Shown piece after piece: positions 26,850 to 37,197 of a DNA stretch of 64,000 nt. Within the stretch, counting starts at the first letter, position 1. Each line of letters opens with the position of its first letter. The position numbers were made by a program, and so were the translations under genes. The notes below the pieces were generated by a model. That model was not told where the DNA came from, did not search any database, and worked only from the letters and a program-made list of their open reading frames with translations. This DNA comes from Pseudoroseomonas cervicalis. Its GTDB lineage: Bacteria; Pseudomonadota; Alphaproteobacteria; Acetobacterales; Acetobacteraceae. Where the stretch lies: positions 718,501 to 782,500 of the forward strand of contig NZ_JAUTAJ010000004.1 of assembly GCF_030818485.1 (NCBI RefSeq). The letters run 5' to 3'.

Positions 26850-28511
26850 TCAGAAATTCAGCGCGGCCCAGGCCGCGCAGCGATGCGCCCCGAGCGGTGG
26901 CGGGATCATCCCGCTGCCGCCGGGGCGCAGCCGCATCAGCCGCGGCGCGCCCGGCTGCCAGAGCGGCCAGGCGGGCAGCGCCTCCGGCGTCCCGGCCGGG
27001 GCGTCGGGATCGCCCAGGCCGGCGAAGCGGCCCCAGGCCGCCTGCATGCCGCGCGACAGGGCGCGCTGCGCCGGGCTCATCGCCGCCGGGTCGGCCAGCG
27101 CCCAGGCGCTGCCCAGCACGAAGGCGATCTCCCCGGCATGATAGGCGCCGAGCGGCGGCAGCAGCGGCAGAGCGGGCAGGCGCGACGGCGCCGCCGGATC
27201 GTCGAACAGATAGGCGCGCACCGGCAGCAGCGGCGCCAGCCGCTCGGCCAGGGCCAGGGTCGGGCAGGCGAAGACCGCATCGGTGACCAGCCGGGCGAAG
27301 CTCAGCGCCTCATTGGCCTCCAGCCCGGGCGGGTAGGCGGCCAGCGCCTGCGGCGCCAGCGCGCCGAACAGGCGGGTGACGGCGCGGCGATGGCTCTCCT
27401 CGCTGAACAGCTCGCCGGTCAGGCGGTAGAGCACGCCGAACAGCCGCCCCTCCTCGGCATTGTAGCCGAGCAGCACCGGCACGCGGTGGATGCGGCCCTG
27501 CGCGATGGCCTCGGCGGGGGCCAGCGGCAGCACGCTGTCGCCGGCGATGGCGCCCCAGCTGGTCGGGCCCATCAGCCCGCGCGCCGGATGCGGCTGGCCG
27601 GCCAGCGCCCGCGCCGCCTGGCCGCGCAGGCATTCGGCCTGGCGGGGTTGCGCCGCGGCGTCGGCGGCCGGGCCGCAGCCCAGCGCCTCGGCATAGGCCA
27701 GGCCCGCCGCCTCGGCCTCGGCCAGCGGCAGGGTGGAGAAGGCGGTCTGGCAGGCGCCGCTCTGCAGGATGGCGCGGTGGAACAGCCCCGCCGCGCCGGG
27801 CGAGGCCAGCTGCAGGCAGGCGCTCCAGGCGCCGGCAGATTCCCCGAACAGGGTGACATTGTCCGGATCGCCGCCGAAGCGGGGGATGTTGCGCTGGACC
27901 CAGCGCAAGGCCGCCTGCTGGTCCAGCAGGCCGAGATTGGCGGCGCCGCCCGCCGCCGCGCGCAGCGCCGGATGCGCCAGGAAGCCCAGCGCCCCCAGCC
28001 GGTAGTTCGGCGCCACCAGGACCACGCGCTGGCTCTCGGCCAGGCGGCTGAGGTCGTATTGCCGGTTGCTGCCCACCACCAGCCCGCCGCCATAGAGCCA
28101 GACCATCACCGGCAGGCGCTCGCCCGGCCGGGCGGTGGCGGGGGCGTAGACATTCAGGTTGAGGCAATCCTCCTCGCCCGCCTGCATCCAGGTGGCGGTC
28201 TGCCCCTGCAGATAGGCCGGGCTGAAATTCTGCAGGCAGCCGGGGCCGAGGCGCGTGGCGTCGCGCGGCGCGCTCCAGGGCTCGGGCGGCGCGGGCGGCA
28301 GCCAGCGGCGGGGGCCGGTGGGCGGCGCGGCGAAGGGGATGTTCAGGAAGGCCTGGCCCTCCGGCGCGGCGACACCCTGCACCGGGCCGGCCTCGGTCTC
28401 CACCTGGATCGGCCGGGCGGCGGGGGCCTCGACCAGATGCCGCACCCCGCCCGGATCGCCATCGCAGGCACCGAGCAGCAGCGCGGCGAGCAGCAGGGCC
28501 GGCAGGCGCAT
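26850..28511 (-). CDS. Type-B carboxylesterase/lipase, lipoprotein
   Basis: A 553-residue alpha/beta hydrolase with a lipoprotein signal ([16 protein letters not shown], lipobox LLGAC) placing it in the periplasm or on a membrane. Family hallmarks are [11 protein letters not shown], the oxyanion loop [14 protein letters not shown], the nucleophile motif [11 protein letters not shown], the acidic residue region [10 protein letters not shown] and the catalytic His in [15 protein letters not shown]. It hydrolyses carboxylic esters of unknown nature. The gene is convergent with the small proline-rich gene and lies downstream of ompA on the same strand, separated by an intrinsic terminator. Confidence 0.9.
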   Translation of the reverse strand: MRLPALLLAALLLGACDGDPGGVRHLVEAPAARPIQVETEAGPVQGVAAPEGQAFLNIPFAAPPTGPRRWLPPAPPEPWSAPRDATRLGPGCLQNFSPAYLQGQTATWMQAGEEDCLNLNVYAPATARPGERLPVMVWLYGGGLVVGSNRQYDLSRLAESQRVVLVAPNYRLGALGFLAHPALRAAAGGAANLGLLDQQAALRWVQRNIPRFGGDPDNVTLFGESAGAWSACLQLASPGAAGLFHRAILQSGACQTAFSTLPLAEAEAAGLAYAEALGCGPAADAAAQPRQAECLRGQAARALAGQPHPARGLMGPTSWGAIAGDSVLPLAPAEAIAQGRIHRVPVLLGYNAEEGRLFGVLYRLTGELFSEESHRRAVTRLFGALAPQALAAYPPGLEANEALSFARLVTDAVFACPTLALAERLAPLLPVRAYLFDDPAAPSRLPALPLLPPLGAYHAGEIAFVLGSAWALADPAAMSPAQRALSRGMQAAWGRFAGLGDPDAPAGTPEALPAWPLWQPGAPRLMRLRPGGSGMIPPPLGAHRCAAWAALNF

Positions 28512-28658
28512 CGGCGGGGCTCCTCGGGTCGGGGCGGGCGGCGCGGGGCCGCGGCGGCGGGGTGGCGGGCAGGGGGCGATGGCGGACTGAGAGCGATGGG
28601 CGGGCGGCAGGGTTGCATGGCGCCGGCCGGGCCGCGCTGCCGGCGGGGGCGCCGCATG

Positions 28659-28684
28659 AAAAAAGGGGCGCCTTGCGGCGCCCC
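28659..28684 (-). terminator. Rho-independent terminator of the OmpA gene
   Basis: On the minus strand GGGGCGCC-GCAA-GGCGCCCC is followed by TTTTTT. It lies 28 nt after the OmpA stop codon. Confidence 0.88.
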
Positions 28685-28711
28685 CTCTCTCCGGTCGCGA
28701 TCGCGGGCTGC

Positions 28712-29920
28712 TTAGCGCAGCACGATCTCGACGCGGCGGTTCTGCGGCTCGCGCACACCATCGGCGGTCGGGACCAGCGGACGGCTCTCGCCGAAGGCCT
28801 GGACCGTGATGGCCGAGCGGTTGACGCCCAGGCGGACCAGCTCGGCGGCCACGGCGTCGGCGCGACGCTGCGACAGGCGCTGGTTGTACTGCGGCGAACC
28901 CGAGCGGTCGGCATGGCCGGCCACCTCGATGCGGGTCGTCTGGGTGCGGGCGGAGTTCTGCGCGGCCTCGCTGATGATCTGGCGGGCACGGTCCGTCAGG
29001 TCGGCGCGGTCGAAGTCGAAGAACACCAGGTAGGTGCGGGCCGGGGCCGGGGCGGCGGCGGGCGCCGGGGCCGCGACCGGCACCGGGGCCGGCGGGGTCG
29101 GCTGGTTGAAGGCGTAGCGCAGGCCGACCATCACCGAATGGTTGTGCAGCTGGTCGGCCTCGAAGCGGCCGGTGCCGACGGTGGCGCCGTTGGCGGCCAC
29201 GGTGCGGCCCTTGTAGTGGCTCTGCAGCGCGCCGGTGTAGCGATATTCGAGGGTCAGCGACAGGCCCGGGGCGGACTCGATCGGGAAGGCCACGCCGGCG
29301 ATGCCCTGATAGGCGAACTGGCCGACCGTGTCGTCGATGCGCACGGTGTTGCCCGGCGCGCCGATCTGCGTGCCGCGCGCGTCGAGATCGGTCCAGATCC
29401 AGCCCACGCCACCGCCGATATACGGCACCATCGCCACCGGCATGTTCGGGAACCAGCGCGGCAGCTGGAAGTCGTAGAAGGCGTTCAGCATCACGCCGTA
29501 CTGCTGCTGCTCACCATCGATGCCGCGCATGCCGACGCCCGGGCCACCGGCGCGGCCCTGGAAGCCGCCCATGCGGTCGACATTGTTGTAGCGGTAATTG
29601 CCCTCGATCTCGGTGCGGAAGCCGTTGCCGAAGCCGTAGCCGATCGAGAGGGCGCCGACGAAGCCTTCCTCGAAGCCGAGATTGCCCTGCCGGTTGCGGT
29701 TGTTGTTGGCGAAGTAGGAGCCGTTGCCGCCCAGCGAGTTCAGGCCGCGGGCGTCGGAGTGGTTCCAGCCGGCGCCGGCACCGATATAGACGCCCGTCAC
29801 CGGCTGCGCGGCGGGGTTGGGCACGAAGCCGGAATACCAGGGGGAGGAAGCCTCCTGAGCCATGGCGACGGCGGGGGTGGCGAGGATGGTGGCTGCGAGC
29901 AGCAGACGGCGGAATGACAT
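28712..29920 (-). CDS. OmpA family outer-membrane protein
   Basis: A 402-residue envelope protein. A Sec signal (MSFRRLLLAATILATPAVAMAQ) leads to an eight-stranded beta-barrel-type domain (VYIGAGAGWNHS, GALSIGYGFGNGFRTEIEGNYRYNN, YIGGGVGWIW, LTLEYRYTG, VMVGLRYAF), then a Pro/Ala linker of about 30 residues and a C-terminal OmpA peptidoglycan-binding domain (VFFDFDRADLT, ARTQTTRIEVAGHADRSG, YNQRLSQRRADAVAAEL, NRRVEIVLR). It anchors the outer membrane to peptidoglycan. The start is placed at 29920, just before the signal peptide; the open frame continues upstream without coding character. A 5' leader with a dyad and a perfect downstream terminator suggest a monocistronic, strongly expressed gene. 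Confidence 0.93.
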   Translation of the reverse strand: MSFRRLLLAATILATPAVAMAQEASSPWYSGFVPNPAAQPVTGVYIGAGAGWNHSDARGLNSLGGNGSYFANNNRNRQGNLGFEEGFVGALSIGYGFGNGFRTEIEGNYRYNNVDRMGGFQGRAGGPGVGMRGIDGEQQQYGVMLNAFYDFQLPRWFPNMPVAMVPYIGGGVGWIWTDLDARGTQIGAPGNTVRIDDTVGQFAYQGIAGVAFPIESAPGLSLTLEYRYTGALQSHYKGRTVAANGATVGTGRFEADQLHNHSVMVGLRYAFNQPTPPAPVPVAAPAPAAAPAPARTYLVFFDFDRADLTDRARQIISEAAQNSARTQTTRIEVAGHADRSGSPQYNQRLSQRRADAVAAELVRLGVNRSAITVQAFGESRPLVPTADGVREPQNRRVEIVLR

Positions 29921-30232
29921 GTGTTTGTTCCCTAGCAACCCATTCGACGGGCGCAGGGAAAACCACAGTTTCACCGCGCAGTTTCGGACCGGTTCTGCAA
30001 CGGAACCCCCTTGTGGCAGAATAGCCACAATCTGGCTTCGGTGCTGATCCGAACTCTCAAGAGCGGGTCCTAACCGCCTTTTACGCTTGCCAGTTTTTCC
30101 GGACGATGCGCAGGCGTTTCAAGGGTTGCAGGCTTGGCCCCTGCCGATTCGCTGCGCCGCAACGCGCCGCGGCGGCGCGTTGCATGCGACAACGGTTACG
30201 TTTTTGTGAAGGGAAACCGCTGCAACGCGGGC
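29921..30232. other. 312-bp intergenic region upstream of the OmpA gene with two dyads
   Basis: No gene is seen. TTGTGGC-N6-GCCACAA (30011-30017, 30024-30030) is a perfect dyad about 90 nt before the ompA start and could fold in its mRNA leader or bind a regulator. GCAACGCGCCG-CGG-CGGCGCGTTGC (30159-30183), an 11-bp stem 50 nt past the DUF924 stop codon, is a likely terminator of that gene. The stretch 30031-30130 is relatively AT-rich and probably holds the ompA promoter, but I cannot place it with confidence. Confidence 0.6.
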
Positions 30233-30823
30233 TCAGAAGCCGGCGCCCGGCTGCGCCAGATAGGCGGCCTCGGCGGCGCTGCTCGCCCGGCCGAGCGTCG
30301 CGTTGCGATGGGGGAAGCGGCCGAATCGCGCCACCACGGCGCGGTGCCGCCAGGCATAGTCGATGACGCCACCCGCGCCGCGATGCGGCGCATGGTCGCG
30401 CAACCCCTCGAACAGGGCCACCGACAGGTCCTGATCCGCCATCGCCTCCGAATGCTCGAAGGGCAGGTACAGGAAGACGCGCTGCACCGGGTGCAGGGCG
30501 CGGTCCTGGCCCTGCTCCAGCACCGCGCGGCGGGCGATGGCGCGGGCATGCGCGTCGCTGGCGAAGGCCTCCGCGCTGCCGCGGAACAGGTTGCGCGGGA
30601 ACTGGTCGAGCAGGATCAGCAGCGCCAGCGTGCCCTCGGGCGCCGCCGCCCAGCCATCCAGCGCGCCCTCCCGCGCCGGCACCACCAGCGCGCTGAAGCG
30701 CTGGCGGATGGCCTCGTCGAAGGTATCGTCGCGGCGGAACCAGGCCTCGCGCATCACCGTCGCATCGCCCTGGAACCAGAATTCCAGGATCTCCAGCGCC
30801 GCGCTCATCTCCGGGCCGCTCAT
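30233..30823 (-). CDS. DUF924 family protein
   Basis: A 196-residue alpha-helical protein of the DUF924 family. The characteristic order is present: ILEFWFQGDA near the start, FDEAIRQRFSAL, GTLALLILLDQFPRNLFRGSAEAFASD, HPVQRVFLYLPFEHSE and FGRFPHRNATLGRASSAAEAAYL. The fold resembles tetratricopeptide-like repeats and the function is unknown. Its ATG overlaps the stop codon of the FAD/Fe-S dehydrogenase gene (ATGA), so it is translationally coupled to it. ATG 30808 is an alternative start five residues in. Confidence 0.88.
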   Translation of the reverse strand: MSGPEMSAALEILEFWFQGDATVMREAWFRRDDTFDEAIRQRFSALVVPAREGALDGWAAAPEGTLALLILLDQFPRNLFRGSAEAFASDAHARAIARRAVLEQGQDRALHPVQRVFLYLPFEHSEAMADQDLSVALFEGLRDHAPHRGAGGVIDYAWRHRAVVARFGRFPHRNATLGRASSAAEAAYLAQPGAGF

Positions 30824-33735
30824 TGCGGGCGCAGCGCGCGCGCCAGGAGCTGCACCGAATGCAGCGCCGTGCGGCCCGAGAGATCGCGGATCTGGTGCCG
30901 GCAGGAGGTGCCATCGGCGATGATGACATCCTCCGCGCCGGCGGCGCGGATGGCGGGCATGAGGGAAAGTTCGGCCATGGCCTTGCTGGTCTCCAGGTTC
31001 TTCGCCTCATAGCCGAAGCTGCCGGCCATGCCACAGCAGGAAGAGGCGATCGGCGTCACCTCCAGCCCCGGGATTTTCCGCAGGACCTGCACGGCGGCGG
31101 GGAAGGCGCCGAAGGCCTTCTGGTGGCAATGGCCATGGATATGCGCTCGCGCCGTGCCGGTGGCGTGCAGCGGCAGCTGGTCGCCCTCCTTCGCCAGGAA
31201 CTCGCTCAGCAGCATGGCGCGGTCCGCCAGCTTGCGGCTCTCCTCGCCCGGCAACAGCGACAGAAACTCGTCGCGCAGCGTGGTCAGGCAGGAGGGTTCC
31301 AGCCCGATCACCGGCGCGTCGCTGGCGGAGAGCGCCTCCAGCGTGCGGCGCGCCTCCTCCCGCGCGCGGTCGACCATGCCGGCGGCGAGGTAGGAGCGGC
31401 CGCAGCAGAGCGGCCGGCCGGAGGCGGCGCGCGCCGGCCGCACGCGGTAGCCCGCCCGGCCCAGCACCAGCACCGCGTCGCGCAGCACCTCGGGCTCCAT
31501 GGAGCGGTTGAAGCTGTCGGCGAAGAGCAGCACCTCGCGCTTCGGCCCGGCCGTCACCGCCTCGGCATCGCGGAAGGGGCGGGGGCTGAAATGCGGCAGG
31601 CTGCGCCCGGCGGCGAGGCCGAGGAAGCGCTCCGACAGCTTCGCCAAAAGCGGCACGCGGTCGCGCAGCGCCGGCAGCCAGGGGGCGCGGCTGGCCCAGG
31701 GCGCCCAGCGCGGCAGCGAGGCGATCAGCCGGTCCTTCAGCGACAGCCCGTGCCTGCGGGCGCGGGCGTGCTGCACCTCGATCTTCATCTTCGCCATGTC
31801 GACGCCGGTCGGGCATTCGCGCTTGCAGCCCTTGCAGGAGACACAGAGGGAGAGCGCCTCCGCCACCTCCTCGCCGGCCAGCGCGTCGGGGCCGAGCTGC
31901 CCGGTCAGCGCCAGGCGCAGCGTGTTGGCGCGGCCGCGCGTCAGATGCTGCTCGTCCCGCGTGACGCGGTAGGAGGGGCACATGACATTGGCGTCGAATT
32001 TCCGGCAGGTGCCGTTGTTGTTGCACATCTCCACCGCGCCGAGGAAACCGCCCTGCGGCCCCGGCCAGGCGGACCAGTCCAGCGCCGGCGTCACCGCGGG
32101 GTCGGCGCGGTAGTCGGGCGGGTAGCGGAACAGGCTGCGGTCATCCATGCGCGGCGGGCGGACGACGCGGCCGGGATTCATCAGCCCGGCCGGATCGAAG
32201 GCGTCCTTCACCGCCTCGAAGGCGCGCACGATGCGGCTGCCGAACATCGCCTCGTGGAACTCGCTGCGGACGATGCCGTCGCCATGCTCGCCGGAATGGC
32301 TGCCCTTGTATTCGCGGACAAGCGCGAAGCATTCCTCGGCGATGGCGCGCATCTTCGCGACATCCTCGCCCTGCTTCATGTTCAGCACGGGGCGGACATG
32401 CAGGCAGCCGACGCTGGCATGGGCGTACCAGGTGCCCTTGGTGCCGTGCCGCTCGAACACCTCATTGAGCCGCTCGGTGTAGTCGGCGAGGTCCGGCAGG
32501 TCGACGGCGGTGTCCTCGATGAAGGAGACCGGCTTCCCGTCGCCCTTCATGCTCATCATGATGTTGAGGCCCGCCTCGCGCACCTCGGCGATGGCGGCCT
32601 GGAAACCGGCCTCGGTCGCGCGCACCACGGCGCCCGGATAGCCGAGATCGCCCATCATCTCGTCCAGCCGGTCCAGCTCGCCCAGCAGCGCGGCATCGTC
32701 ATCGCCATGGAATTCGACGATCAGCAGCGAGTCCGGCTCGCCCAGCACGATGCGGTCGATGGTGGCGCGGTAGATCGGGATGGAACGGCCGAGATCGATC
32801 ATGGTGCGATCGACCAGCTCGACCGCCTCGGGGTTCAGCGTCACCAGATGCTCGCTGGCCGCCATGGCGGCGCGGAAGCTCGGGAACTGGCAGATGCCCA
32901 GCACCTTGCGCGGCTTGATGGGCGACAGCTTCAGCTGCAGCGCGGCGGAGAAGGCGAGGGTCCCCTCGCTGCCCACCAGCAAGCGGGCGAGGTTGCCGCG
33001 GCCCGACGCGCGCGCCTCCGGCGTCAGCGCATCGATGTTGTAGCCGCCGACGCGGCGCAGCTGCTTCGGGAAGCGCGCGGCGATCTCCGCCGCCTCGCGC
33101 GTGCCGAGCGCCTCCAGCGCGCGCAGCAGGGTGGCGACACTCTCCGGCGTCTCCGCCCCCGCCTCCAGCGCCGCGCCGAAGACATGGCGCTGGCCGTCCG
33201 GCAGGATGGCGTCGACCGCGAGCACATTGTCCGCCATCAGCCCGTAGCGGATCGACTTGCTGCCGCAGGAATTGTTGCCGGCCATGCCGCCGATGGTGCA
33301 GCGCGCCCAGGTGGAGGGATCGACGGGGAAGAATTTCTTCCGGCTCTTCAGGCTGTCGTTCAGGGCGCCGAGGGTGATGCCGGGTTCCACCCAGGCGGTG
33401 CCGGCTTCCTCGTCCACCGCCAGCACGCGGCGCAGATGCTTGGTGCAGTCCAGCACCAGGGCCCGATTCACCGTCTGGCCGCACTGGCTGGTGCCGCCGC
33501 CGCGCGGCAGCACCGGCACGCCCTCCGCCCGGCAGATCGCCATGGCGGCCTCGACATCGGCGATGGTCTTCGGCACCAGAACGCCGATCGGCTCCACCTG
33601 GTAGATGCTGGCATCGGTGGCGTAGCGGCCGCGATCGGCGGGGGCGAATTTCACTTCCCCCTCGGTCTCGCGCCGCAGCCGCTCCGCCAGGGCGCTGTCC
33701 CCCGGCCGATGCTTCGCGTGATGGATGGCGTTCAT
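30820..33735 (-). CDS. FAD-binding and Fe-S-binding oxidoreductase (D-lactate dehydrogenase type)
   Basis: A 971-residue fusion of a FAD-linked oxidase and a GlcF-like iron-sulfur module, as in YdiJ. The FAD (PCMH) domain has GVPVLPRGGGTSQCGQTVNRALVLD and TIGGMAGNNSCGSKSIRYG; the substrate-side domain includes GTWYAHASVGCLHVRP and GSHSGEHGDGIVRSEF. The C-terminal half carries 4Fe-4S cysteines (CNNNGTCRK...MCPSYR and CVSCKGCKRECPTGVDM) and two CCG motifs (PLCCGRSY, SSCCGMAGSFGYE). It oxidises a D-2-hydroxy acid such as D-lactate or 2-hydroxyglutarate and passes electrons to the membrane chain. Substrate is inferred from family only. Confidence 0.92.
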   Translation of the reverse strand: MNAIHHAKHRPGDSALAERLRRETEGEVKFAPADRGRYATDASIYQVEPIGVLVPKTIADVEAAMAICRAEGVPVLPRGGGTSQCGQTVNRALVLDCTKHLRRVLAVDEEAGTAWVEPGITLGALNDSLKSRKKFFPVDPSTWARCTIGGMAGNNSCGSKSIRYGLMADNVLAVDAILPDGQRHVFGAALEAGAETPESVATLLRALEALGTREAAEIAARFPKQLRRVGGYNIDALTPEARASGRGNLARLLVGSEGTLAFSAALQLKLSPIKPRKVLGICQFPSFRAAMAASEHLVTLNPEAVELVDRTMIDLGRSIPIYRATIDRIVLGEPDSLLIVEFHGDDDAALLGELDRLDEMMGDLGYPGAVVRATEAGFQAAIAEVREAGLNIMMSMKGDGKPVSFIEDTAVDLPDLADYTERLNEVFERHGTKGTWYAHASVGCLHVRPVLNMKQGEDVAKMRAIAEECFALVREYKGSHSGEHGDGIVRSEFHEAMFGSRIVRAFEAVKDAFDPAGLMNPGRVVRPPRMDDRSLFRYPPDYRADPAVTPALDWSAWPGPQGGFLGAVEMCNNNGTCRKFDANVMCPSYRVTRDEQHLTRGRANTLRLALTGQLGPDALAGEEVAEALSLCVSCKGCKRECPTGVDMAKMKIEVQHARARRHGLSLKDRLIASLPRWAPWASRAPWLPALRDRVPLLAKLSERFLGLAAGRSLPHFSPRPFRDAEAVTAGPKREVLLFADSFNRSMEPEVLRDAVLVLGRAGYRVRPARAASGRPLCCGRSYLAAGMVDRAREEARRTLEALSASDAPVIGLEPSCLTTLRDEFLSLLPGEESRKLADRAMLLSEFLAKEGDQLPLHATGTARAHIHGHCHQKAFGAFPAAVQVLRKIPGLEVTPIASSCCGMAGSFGYEAKNLETSKAMAELSLMPAIRAAGAEDVIIADGTSCRHQIRDLSGRTALHSVQLLARALRPQ

Positions 33736-33799
33736 GCGGCAATCCTGGCGTGTGTCGTCCCGGGCGGACCCTAGCGCGGGCGCGCCCCCCTGTCCGATC

Positions 33800-33805
33800 T
33801 ATAAT
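33800..33805 (+). promoter_or_regulatory. Consensus -10 box in the divergent gap
   Basis: TATAAT lies 91 nt before the aminotransferase ATG. A matching -35 is not obvious at 16-18 bp. The same AT patch read on the other strand (ATTATAGA) could serve the FAD/Fe-S gene. Confidence 0.35.
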
Positions 33806-33895
33806 GCTCATCAATCCGACAAGGCGAACTCATTGGCGCCGGACATGGGACGGCCCGTAAGACCATCGCCAGAACCCCGAGGGGAGGAGAGATCC

Positions 33896-35080
33896 ATGGC
33901 CTATTTCCAGTCCAAGCCGAGCGCCGGCCGGCATTTCCTGCAGATCCCGGGCCCGACCAATGTGCCGGACAAGGTGCTGCGGGCGCTGGACAACCCGACC
34001 ATGGACCATCGCGGCCCGGATTTCGGCCTGCTGGGCAAGCAGCTGCTGGAGAAGGTCAAGGCCGTCTTCCAGACCACCCAGCCGGTGATCATCTACCCGG
34101 CCTCCGGCACCGGCGCCTGGGAAGCGGCGCTGGTCAACACCCTCTCCCCCGGCGACACGGTGCTGATGTGCGAGACCGGGCAGTTCGCCTTCCTCTGGCG
34201 CGAGATGGCCGAGCGGCTGGGGCTGAAGCCGGAGCTGATCCAGACCGATTGGCGCCGCGCGGTGGATGTGCCCGGCATCGCGGCGAAGCTGCGCGCCGAT
34301 ACCGGCCACGCCATCAAGGCGGTCTGCGTCGTGCACAATGAGACCTCGACCGGCTGCACCAGCCGCATCGACGAGGTGCGCGCGGCGCTGGACGAGGCCG
34401 GCCACCCGGCGCTGCTGCTGGTCGACACCATCTCCTCCCTCGGCAGCATCGACTACCGGCATGATGAATGGGGCGTCGATGTCACCGTCGCCGGTAGCCA
34501 GAAGGGGCTGATGCTGCCGCCCGGCCTGTCCTTCAATGCCATCAGCCCGAAGGCGCTGAAGGCGTCGGAGAGTGCCAAGCTGCCGCGCAGCTTCTGGGAC
34601 TGGAAGCCGATGCTGGCCTCCAACGCCACCGGCTACTTCCCCTACACCCCGGCCACCAACATGCTCTACGCGCTGGACACGGCGCTGGACCTGCTGCTGG
34701 CCGAGGGGCTGCAGAATGTCTTTGCCCGCCATGACCGCCATGCCGAGGCGACGCGCCGCGCCGTGCGCGCCTGGGGCCTGGAGGTGCAGTGCGAAGATCC
34801 GCGGCACTATTCCTCGGCGCTGACCGCGGTGCGGCTGCCGGAGGGGCATTCGGCCAATGCGCTGCGCGCCGCCATCCTGGAGAAGTTCAACATGAGCCTG
34901 GGCAATGGCCTGGGCCGGCTGAACGACCGGGTGTTCCGCATCGGCCATCTGGGCGATTTCAACGACCTGGCGCTGATGGGCACGCTGAGCGGCGTCGAGA
35001 TGGGGCTGCGCATCGCCGGCGTCCCGCACCAGCCGGGCGGGGTGAAGGCGGCGATGGATTACCTGTCGGGCAATGCCTGA
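33896..35080 (+). CDS. Serine-glyoxylate aminotransferase family protein
   Basis: A 394-residue class V PLP-dependent aminotransferase. The N-terminal FLQIPGPTNVPDKVLRALDNPTMDHRGPDF, cofactor-site residues IIYPASGTGAWEAAL, NETSTGC and the PLP aspartate LLVDTISSLGSIDYR, and the Schiff-base lysine in VAGSQKGLMLPPGLSF are all typical of SGAT of methylotrophs and of AgxT. It transfers the amino group of serine to glyoxylate, giving hydroxypyruvate and glycine. ATG 33896 follows GGGGAGGAGA. Divergent from a hydroxyacid-oxidising enzyme, it may be part of glyoxylate/hydroxypyruvate handling (inference). Confidence 0.92.
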   Translation: MAYFQSKPSAGRHFLQIPGPTNVPDKVLRALDNPTMDHRGPDFGLLGKQLLEKVKAVFQTTQPVIIYPASGTGAWEAALVNTLSPGDTVLMCETGQFAFLWREMAERLGLKPELIQTDWRRAVDVPGIAAKLRADTGHAIKAVCVVHNETSTGCTSRIDEVRAALDEAGHPALLLVDTISSLGSIDYRHDEWGVDVTVAGSQKGLMLPPGLSFNAISPKALKASESAKLPRSFWDWKPMLASNATGYFPYTPATNMLYALDTALDLLLAEGLQNVFARHDRHAEATRRAVRAWGLEVQCEDPRHYSSALTAVRLPEGHSANALRAAILEKFNMSLGNGLGRLNDRVFRIGHLGDFNDLALMGTLSGVEMGLRIAGVPHQPGGVKAAMDYLSGNA

Positions 35081-35086
35081 ATGCGG

Positions 35087-35247
35087 GGGGGAAGAATGAA
35101 TTCTTCCCCCTTTCCTTCAGGCTGCCGCCGTCTGCCGGCCAGGCGGGACGCTTCGCTGGGCCGGAGCGGCCCGGCGAAGTGGAGCGCCTCCCGTCCCGGC
35201 CATGACCGGCAGCCGACAGAAAAAGGGGAATTCATTCCCCTGCGCCT
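35087..35247. repeat. Family B element, copy 2 (multi-hairpin, convergent genes)
   Basis: Starts with GGGGGAAGAAT-GA-ATTCTTCCCCC (35087-35110), 6 nt after the aminotransferase stop codon, and ends with AGGGGAAT-TC-ATTCCCCT (35224-35241) followed by a T-run. Between them is a nested palindrome: CTGCCGG...CCGGCAG outside, GGGACG...CGTCCC, and CTTCGC-T-GGGCC paired with GGCCC-G-GCGAAG at the tip. It shares TTCAGGCTGCCGC, GGCCAGGCGGG and CAGCCGACA with the element at 58214-58339. Confidence 0.8.
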
Positions 35248-35267
35248 TTTTGCTCTGGCTGCCAGCC

Positions 35268-36281
<1,014 letters not shown>

Positions 36282-36375
36282 GATGGCTCCCACAGGGGGT
36301 GCGAAGGCGGGGCCGGCGCGCGGGCCGGCGGGTCGGGTCCGATATGGGGAGCGGGCAGGGCGAAGGGCAGGGGTG

Positions 36376-36419
36376 CTTGGCAGCCATGCCCCTCCCACCC
36401 CAATTTGGGGGCAGCCAAG
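36376..36419 (+). promoter_or_regulatory. Nested dyad just before the DUF1244 start
   Basis: CTTGGC (36376-36381) pairs with GCCAAG (36414-36419) and encloses CCCCAA-T-TTGGGG (36398-36410). The outer right arm touches the Shine-Dalgarno AAGGAGAG, so folding of the leader could hide the ribosome site. Confidence 0.35.
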
Positions 36420-36432
36420 GAGAGCCAGAGCC

Positions 36433-36741
36433 ATGACCCCTGAGATCGACGCCGCCACCCGCACCGAGCTGGAGGCCGCCGCCTTCCGCCGCCTGGTCGA
36501 GCATCTGCGCGAGCGCAGCGATGTGCAGAATATCGACCTGATGAACCTGGCGGGCTTCTGCCGCAACTGCCTCAGCCGCTGGTACCGCGAGGCCGCCGAG
36601 GCGCGCGGCATCGCCCTGCCGGACCCGGCGGCGCGGGAGATCGTCTACGGTATGCCCTATAAGGAGTGGCAGGCGAAGCACCAGAAGGAGGCGACGCCGG
36701 AGCAGAAGGCGGCCTTCGCCGCGCAGAACCCGGGCCATTGA
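36433..36741 (+). CDS. DUF1244 protein
   Basis: A 102-residue soluble protein that matches DUF1244 over its length: [41 protein letters not shown] and [22 protein letters not shown]. The conserved FCRNCLSRW cysteine pair may bind a metal or act as a redox pair; the function is unknown. AAGGAGAG lies ahead of the ATG. It is followed on the same strand by the GapR gene 183 nt later. Confidence 0.9.
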   Translation: MTPEIDAATRTELEAAAFRRLVEHLRERSDVQNIDLMNLAGFCRNCLSRWYREAAEARGIALPDPAAREIVYGMPYKEWQAKHQKEATPEQKAAFAAQNPGH

Positions 36742-36924
36742 GGCCGGGCTGCCGCCCGGCGGCCATGTCCCGGCCCCGGGCGGCGCTCGCGAGACTGCGC
36801 CATTGAGGAACCGCCGCCGGCCGCGCTATACCCCGCCGCCTCGGCCCTCGGGCGGGCCTGGCCTGCCTGGGGAAAATCGCGCGGCGGGCCAAGGGCTTGC
36901 CGCTGGAACTTACGGAGCGGCTTG

Positions 36925-37197
36925 ATGTCCGACGCGGCGGAACACGAGGAACAGGACACCGAGGTCGGCGGCATCGCCGCGGACCGGCTCCGCTCGATCA
37001 TCGAGCGGGTGGAGCGGCTGGAGGAGGAGCGCAAGGCGCTCGCCGACGACATCAAGGACATCTTCGCCGAGGCGAAGTCGGCCGGGTTCGAGGTCAAGGT
37101 GATCCGCCAGATCATCCGCCTGCGCAAGCAGGAGCCGGCCGAGGTGGAGGAGCAGGAGACGCTGCTCGACCTCTACCGCCGCGCCCTCGGCATGTGA
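36925..37197 (+). CDS. gapR: GapR family nucleoid protein (DUF2312)
   Basis: A 90-residue, mostly helical, basic-acidic protein with the GapR core GGIAADRLRSIIERVERLEEERKALADDIKDIFAEAKSAGFEVKVIRQIIRLRK. In Caulobacter GapR encircles overtwisted DNA ahead of replication and transcription and assists topoisomerases. Length and end (TLLDLYRRALGM) agree with the family. The start ATG 36925 follows ACGGAG at about 11 nt. It is one of the alphaproteobacterial marker genes of this window. Confidence 0.92.
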   Translation: MSDAAEHEEQDTEVGGIAADRLRSIIERVERLEEERKALADDIKDIFAEAKSAGFEVKVIRQIIRLRKQEPAEVEEQETLLDLYRRALGM

